The translations under genes and the position numbers were made by a program. 24,438 nucleotides of DNA from a virus. Where the stretch lies: the IMG/VR virus record IMGVR_UViG_3300033552_000054, positions 1 to 24,438 of that record; one strand, 5' to 3'. The notes beneath the pieces were generated by a model, which saw only the letters and a program-made list of their open reading frames with translations, made no database searches and was not told the origin of the DNA. This document shows positions 20,969-24,438 of this stretch, one piece after another (position 1 is the first letter of the stretch; each line of letters opens with the position of its first letter).

Positions 20969-23098
20969 ATGTGGATTATACAAGACATAGAGCTCACAAA
21001 TGTGGGCTCGCATCGTAATACAGTAAGAAAGTTTACACCTAAGATCACTAATCAAGTAATTGGTTTAAATCTTAAAGCCTTAGAATTAGAAAAGAAGATT
21101 CGTTCTAATGGAAGTGGAAAGAGTTTTATGTTTGAAGCTCCTCGATTGTTGTTGATAGGTGACACTGTTAAGAATTTAAGAATTAAAGAAATAATTTTCA
21201 ATGGAGAGGAGAGAGCTACCATAACAGGAACTTTAAAAAATGAGTTCCTTAAAAAGGAGATGAAGATCACTAGAGAATTCTTCATAGCGAATCACAAACC
21301 CTCTACGTGTAGTATTGAAATCAATGGCGAACCTATTACAAAAGGATCTGATATCAATGAGAAGAATCAAATAATCCTATCAGAACTTGGGATTTCTAAA
21401 TCAGACCTATGTAATAATTTTTTAATATCTAAAGACTATAAATCGTTTTTTGTGATGTCTGACAAGGAGCAACAAGGCATCCTTAATAAATATAGTAAGG
21501 CCGATAAGGTTGACAAGATGCTTGTAAGTGTAGAGCTCGATATTGCTAATAAAGAAACTGACATTCAAAAGTATAAAAAAGCTGAGCTTGAGTGTCACAC
21601 CAAAGTACAAGTATTCGAGCAACAGATCTTAGATGAGTCAGATAGAACTAAGATAGAAGAGCGTCGTCAAAGTACAATTCAAAATATCAATCAATCGATT
21701 GATGTCGAAAAGGAACGAATTGAAAACATACAGAATCAAATCAAGGAATTAAATAGAATTAATTCCAACAAGGTTTTAGAGAAGGGTACTTGGAAATATT
21801 CTAAAGATTTTGATTCTCTTGTTCAATCAACTGAAAGCAAGCAAAAGATTGAACTCGACAAAGGAACTAAATTAAAAGAGCAATTTGATTTAGGTTTTCC
21901 TGAATTAGATGAACAAAAAAAATCTATAGAATCAAATTTAGCCACAATTGTTAAAGATATTTTATTTTATAAGAAAAGAATATCTTCATTGAAGGCCTGG
22001 TCTGAGAAACTTCATAGAGAATTAAATGAATCGATTCATTGTCCTAAATGTTCTCATTTCTTCCAACTGAAAAATCCTTTATGGAATCACAAGATCGCTA
22101 AAAGTAGAATTGAACAGATTGAAAGAGTAATTATATCTCGAGAAGAAATTATTGCAGAGTATAGAGAATTTGAAGGTAAAGCTCATCTAGATTGGGATGC
22201 AATCAAACTACAAATTTTAGAGAAGAGATCTAAGATTGAAGAACAATTAGTTGCTGTTAGAGAAGCCTATAAGGTATTAAGTGTTAACATTGCTCAATTA
22301 CAGGCTCAAAAGAAGAATGAAGATAACAATCTTCAAAACATTGAAATGATTATATCTGAAAATGATATAGCTATTGAAAGATTCAATGCTACAATTGAAA
22401 GCTATAAGAGACAGGTCTTGATTTTAAAGCAAAATATTGAAGACGAAAAGGTTCGCGATTATGGTAAGGATGTAAGTCGTTATTCTGAAGAGATATCTAA
22501 ATTAAATCACGAACTAGATAGTGTCTCAAACGCTATCGAAGAAGAGGAAGAACAATTAACACAGTTTAAATTCACATTAGGTATCTTTCAAAAGTTTAAA
22601 ACTCATTTAGCAAATAAGAGTCTCGATTCAATCTCTCAAATGAGTAATTATTTTTTAGCTCAACTCAATTCACCATTCCGTCTTGTTATAGACGGATATA
22701 AGACTCTCTCTAATAAGAAGGTGAAAGAAGATATCACATTCTACATATTAAGAGATGGAGTTACTAAGGAGCCTATTGAAAAGCTTTCATTAGGAGAATT
22801 AGCAATGTGTGATTTATCTGTATTGTTTGCATTCCAACAATTAATCAACTCCTCATCAGAAACAGGTGGACTTGATTATGTTGGCATAGACGAAGTAATT
22901 GTCAATGCATTAGATGGAACAGGTCTGGAAGAAATCCTTTACCTACTAAATTCGCTCGATAAGACGATCGACATCATTACACATGGTCGAATTAATGGAA
23001 CTTATCCTAACACAATTCTTATTACCAAGGACAAAAAAGGGGTAAGTAGCATTGCCACTGAGTCTTTTGATATGATATTGAACAACTATTTAAAGTAA
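20969..23098 (+). CDS. Rad50/SbcC-like ATPase (gp46-like)
   Basis: 709 aa. The N-terminal ATPase half has Walker A SNGSGKS (46-52, K51). Two long coiled-coil arms (about 185-350 and 370-540) flank a zinc hook C358-P-K-C361. The C-terminal half has the ABC signature KLSLGELAMCD (605-615) and Walker B with D641-E642. It would pair with the Mre11-like subunit at 17385 to process DNA ends, tethering DNA through the hook. It is longer than T4 gp46 (about 560 aa) and shorter than E. coli SbcC (about 1050), so the coils are of middle length. Confidence 0.92.
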   Translation: MWIIQDIELTNVGSHRNTVRKFTPKITNQVIGLNLKALELEKKIRSNGSGKSFMFEAPRLLLIGDTVKNLRIKEIIFNGEERATITGTLKNEFLKKEMKITREFFIANHKPSTCSIEINGEPITKGSDINEKNQIILSELGISKSDLCNNFLISKDYKSFFVMSDKEQQGILNKYSKADKVDKMLVSVELDIANKETDIQKYKKAELECHTKVQVFEQQILDESDRTKIEERRQSTIQNINQSIDVEKERIENIQNQIKELNRINSNKVLEKGTWKYSKDFDSLVQSTESKQKIELDKGTKLKEQFDLGFPELDEQKKSIESNLATIVKDILFYKKRISSLKAWSEKLHRELNESIHCPKCSHFFQLKNPLWNHKIAKSRIEQIERVIISREEIIAEYREFEGKAHLDWDAIKLQILEKRSKIEEQLVAVREAYKVLSVNIAQLQAQKKNEDNNLQNIEMIISENDIAIERFNATIESYKRQVLILKQNIEDEKVRDYGKDVSRYSEEISKLNHELDSVSNAIEEEEEQLTQFKFTLGIFQKFKTHLANKSLDSISQMSNYFLAQLNSPFRLVIDGYKTLSNKKVKEDITFYILRDGVTKEPIEKLSLGELAMCDLSVLFAFQQLINSSSETGGLDYVGIDEVIVNALDGTGLEEILYLLNSLDKTIDIITHGRINGTYPNTILITKDKKGVSSIATESFDMILNNYLK

Positions 23099-23099
23099 A

Positions 23100-23273
23100 A
23101 TGGGAAAACCAAAAGTATCATTAAAGGATTTGAGAAAAACTCCTAAGCAGGTTAGGGAGAATTTTTATCACAAAGAACAAACAGATCATGGGAAAAATGG
23201 CAATCAAGGAACAACGAACGACAAGAACAGAATTCAAGGTTTTTGGAATCCTTATAGAGGTTGGTTATGGTAA
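23100..23273 (+). CDS. Small basic hypothetical protein, 57 aa
   Basis: The ATG follows the Rad50-like stop by one base. The product starts MGKPKVSLKDLRKTPKQVRE, is polar and Lys/Asn-rich, and ends IQGFWNPYRGWLW, an aromatic-rich tail. No hydrophobic core is evident, so it may be disordered or a partner-binding peptide. Its last 7 nt overlap the next gene. Confidence 0.5.
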   Translation: MGKPKVSLKDLRKTPKQVRENFYHKEQTDHGKNGNQGTTNDKNRIQGFWNPYRGWLW

Positions 23274-23380
23274 AAGAACACAATCAATGGATTAAGTGTT
23301 TGTGTGGATGTTTGAATCCCTCATATTCAACAAGGTGTCAATGTTGCAATAAACCATTACAGAATGTATCTAGAAGATAA
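23267..23380 (+). CDS. Zinc-ribbon microprotein, RanBP2-like Cys pattern
   Basis: 37 aa beginning MVKEHNQWIKCLCGCLNPSY. W8-x2-C11-x-C13 (or C15), N17 and C24-x2-C27 closely follow the RanBP2-type pattern W-x-C-x2-4-C-x3-N-x6-C-x2-C, with exactly six residues between Asn and the next Cys. It is almost entirely a single metal-binding motif. Such modules bind RNA or proteins. It overlaps both neighbouring genes. Confidence 0.5.
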   Translation: MVKEHNQWIKCLCGCLNPSYSTRCQCCNKPLQNVSRR

Positions 23381-23852
23381 AAGTGTTGTTGAGGTATTCA
23401 ACAAGGCAGGTTTTTATATCAGGAAGAGAAAGAAGATTCAAGAAGGGATGTTCCAATACGTACCTTCAATCTGTATTCAAGGTTATACTGAATTGAGTCT
23501 CAAAACTCTTTCAAACACTCTTGTAGAGAAAGGTGTCAAGACTGATATTAAAACGAAACATAATAATCGATTATATCGAGTAGAAATTAGTGGCTTAGAT
23601 AATATAAATCATTTGCTTAAATCATACCAGATTGACATTCCCTCAGAGCATTTTATAATGTTTAAGAATTTCATCAATCATCGTCTTAATCAACTGTTAT
23701 CGAACAAGAAATCAAGGTATGACTACAGAGATGAGATTCTCTATATAGCATTTAAAACTGCACAGGTAAAGAAGGATTTGAACATAACGGTTCTTCAATC
23801 AATTACCAATATTCAAAATCACTTAACTGTTGAAATTAAAGATGAGAACTAA
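23364..23852 (+). CDS. LAGLIDADG-like protein, probably degenerate
   Basis: 162 aa. AGFYIRKRKKIQEGMFQYVP and SICIQGYTELSLKTLSNTLV, followed by G-V-K-T-D-I and N-RLYRVEISGLDNINHLLKSY, match the beta-beta-alpha-beta-beta-alpha order of a LAGLIDADG homing endonuclease domain. The N-terminal dodecapeptide with its catalytic acid is not recognisable; the position reads VFNKAG. It may be a relic, a maturase-like binder or a divergent nuclease. The upstream frame stays open to a TGA but offers no ATG or GTG, so this start is the best available. It overlaps the preceding microprotein gene by 17 nt. Confidence 0.5.
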   Translation: MYLEDKSVVEVFNKAGFYIRKRKKIQEGMFQYVPSICIQGYTELSLKTLSNTLVEKGVKTDIKTKHNNRLYRVEISGLDNINHLLKSYQIDIPSEHFIMFKNFINHRLNQLLSNKKSRYDYRDEILYIAFKTAQVKKDLNITVLQSITNIQNHLTVEIKDEN

Positions 23853-23916
23853 TGTTATAAGACGACTGTTAATTTGGATACACTGTCTGAATAAGAAATT
23901 ACAGAATAATTTTTAC

Positions 23917-24129
23917 ATGGAAAAAGAATTAACCAAAGGTATGTTTAGAATAATTGAATTCAGAGGAAGAAGGAAAGACAATGGAGCATGGATTATAGGA
24001 AATTATGTTCACAACCTACGTAAAGATGAATTTCACGCCATCTGTGAAAAAGAAAGCAATATTACTCATTTCATATATAGAGAATCCCTTCAGATGAGAG
24101 ATTGGGATGGTGAATTCAAAAACACATAA
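23917..24129 (+). CDS. YopX-like protein
   Basis: 70 aa from the ATG at 23917; an earlier in-frame ATG at 23842 would overlap the previous gene and add a hydrophobic leader. IIEFRGRRKDNGAWIIGNYV matches the start of YopX-family proteins (usually IKFRGKxxDNGEWVYGxYV), small beta-rich proteins of phages and prophages with no firm function. At 70 residues this is shorter than typical family members (about 120 or more), so it looks like a truncated or minimal version. Confidence 0.65.
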   Translation: MEKELTKGMFRIIEFRGRRKDNGAWIIGNYVHNLRKDEFHAICEKESNITHFIYRESLQMRDWDGEFKNT

Positions 24130-24141
24130 ACGAATAACGGA

Positions 24142-24297
24142 ATGGCAACAGTATACGAAATAAAAATAAAAACGACCAGTCCTTGGTGCAGATATACAGA
24201 AGACCAAGTTAAAAAGATTCTCGAGGATTTGATTTCACAATATGAATATCTAGGGATGAAATTTGAATGCACCGAAATAGAAGTTAAAACTAAATAA
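24142..24297 (+). CDS. Hypothetical protein, 51 aa
   Basis: Starts MATVYEIKIKTTSPWCRYTE and continues with one amphipathic helix (QVKKILEDLISQYEYLG) and a closing beta strand, a compact beta-alpha-beta pattern. It is 12 nt after the YopX-like stop and 3 nt before the next gene. No family is recognised. Confidence 0.5.
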   Translation: MATVYEIKIKTTSPWCRYTEDQVKKILEDLISQYEYLGMKFECTEIEVKTK

Positions 24298-24300
24298 CAC

Positions 24301-24438
24301 ATGGCTAAGATAACAGTAGAATACCTTCAAGAATTATTATTTGGTGAAAAAAGATGCTCAACAATGAGCAAAGTAGTCGAACTCATTAATGAGAAAGCGA
24401 GTGAAGGGGGGTTGAAAGCATACGCAATAATAGACACT
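24301..24438 (+). CDS. Hypothetical protein, 5' part only
   Basis: An open frame from the ATG at 24301 runs off the window end, giving 46 residues that start MAKITVEYLQELLFGEKRCS. It looks like a small alpha/beta protein. It shares the spacing and start context of the genes before it. Nothing more can be said without the rest of the sequence. Confidence 0.5.
   Translation, partial: MAKITVEYLQELLFGEKRCSTMSKVVELINEKASEGGLKAYAIIDT

Noticed and set aside
1-24438. CRISPR arrays, insertion sequences and attachment sites
   Set aside because: No regularly spaced direct repeats, transposase or integrase genes, or duplicated tRNA ends were seen.

Overview
The window reads as part of a large, tightly packed, AT-rich genome of a tailed bacteriophage, and the host is probably a member of the Bacteroidota. 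Nearly every gene is on the + strand. Neighbours overlap by ATGA or TAATG or lie a few bases apart. Starts sit in A-rich contexts without clear Shine-Dalgarno sequences. One candidate promoter fits the Bacteroidota TTTG / TAnnTTTG pattern, and there is a small histone H1-like gene of a kind common in that phylum. The host assignment is an inference from these traits.

Layout. (1) 1-2460: a noncoding start carrying a 20-bp inverted repeat, then small unknown genes, one of them a Cys/His-rich HNH-like protein. (2) 2550-5056: a terminator-like hairpin directly against a start codon, a 351-aa unknown protein, a 309-aa protein whose motifs resemble a stripped-down family B DNA polymerase palm, and two small unknowns. 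(3) 5053-12780: the replication core. It holds a Cys-cluster protein, a DnaB-type helicase, an unknown protein, a short DnaG-like primase, a small lipoprotein, two small proteins and a 1166-aa DnaE-type DNA polymerase III alpha subunit whose PHP domain appears to have lost its metal ligands. (4) 12783-14871: an RNA-rich island. It holds a small ORF, a promoter, the H1-like gene, a structured RNA closed by a 13-bp stem, a tRNA-like element, a complete tmRNA, an HNH endonuclease, tRNA-Trp(CCA), tRNA-Gln(TTG) and about 380 bp of further apparently structured noncoding DNA. (5) 14872-23098: a membrane protein, a possible recombination mediator, a possible ssDNA-binding protein, two tiny membrane proteins, and an Mre11/SbcD-like nuclease paired with a Rad50/SbcC-like ATPase. 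Between that pair lie nucleotide-metabolism genes: two MazG-like pyrophosphohydrolases, ThyX and a DUF3310 protein. (6) 23100-24438: small accessory genes including a zinc-ribbon microprotein, a LAGLIDADG-like protein and a YopX-like protein, ending in a gene cut by the window edge.

How it fits together: the helicase, primase and Pol III copy the genome. The SbcCD-like pair and the presumed mediator and SSB would drive recombination-dependent replication. ThyX and the MazG-like enzymes would shape the nucleotide pool. The RNA island supplies translation and ribosome-rescue functions. The most striking observation is the tmRNA, whose tag reading frame appears to encode about 37 residues ending in ELELAA, several times longer than the usual 8-15 residue bacterial tag. 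Next come the orphan PolB-like palm gene and the unexplained structured RNAs that flank the tmRNA and tRNAs.
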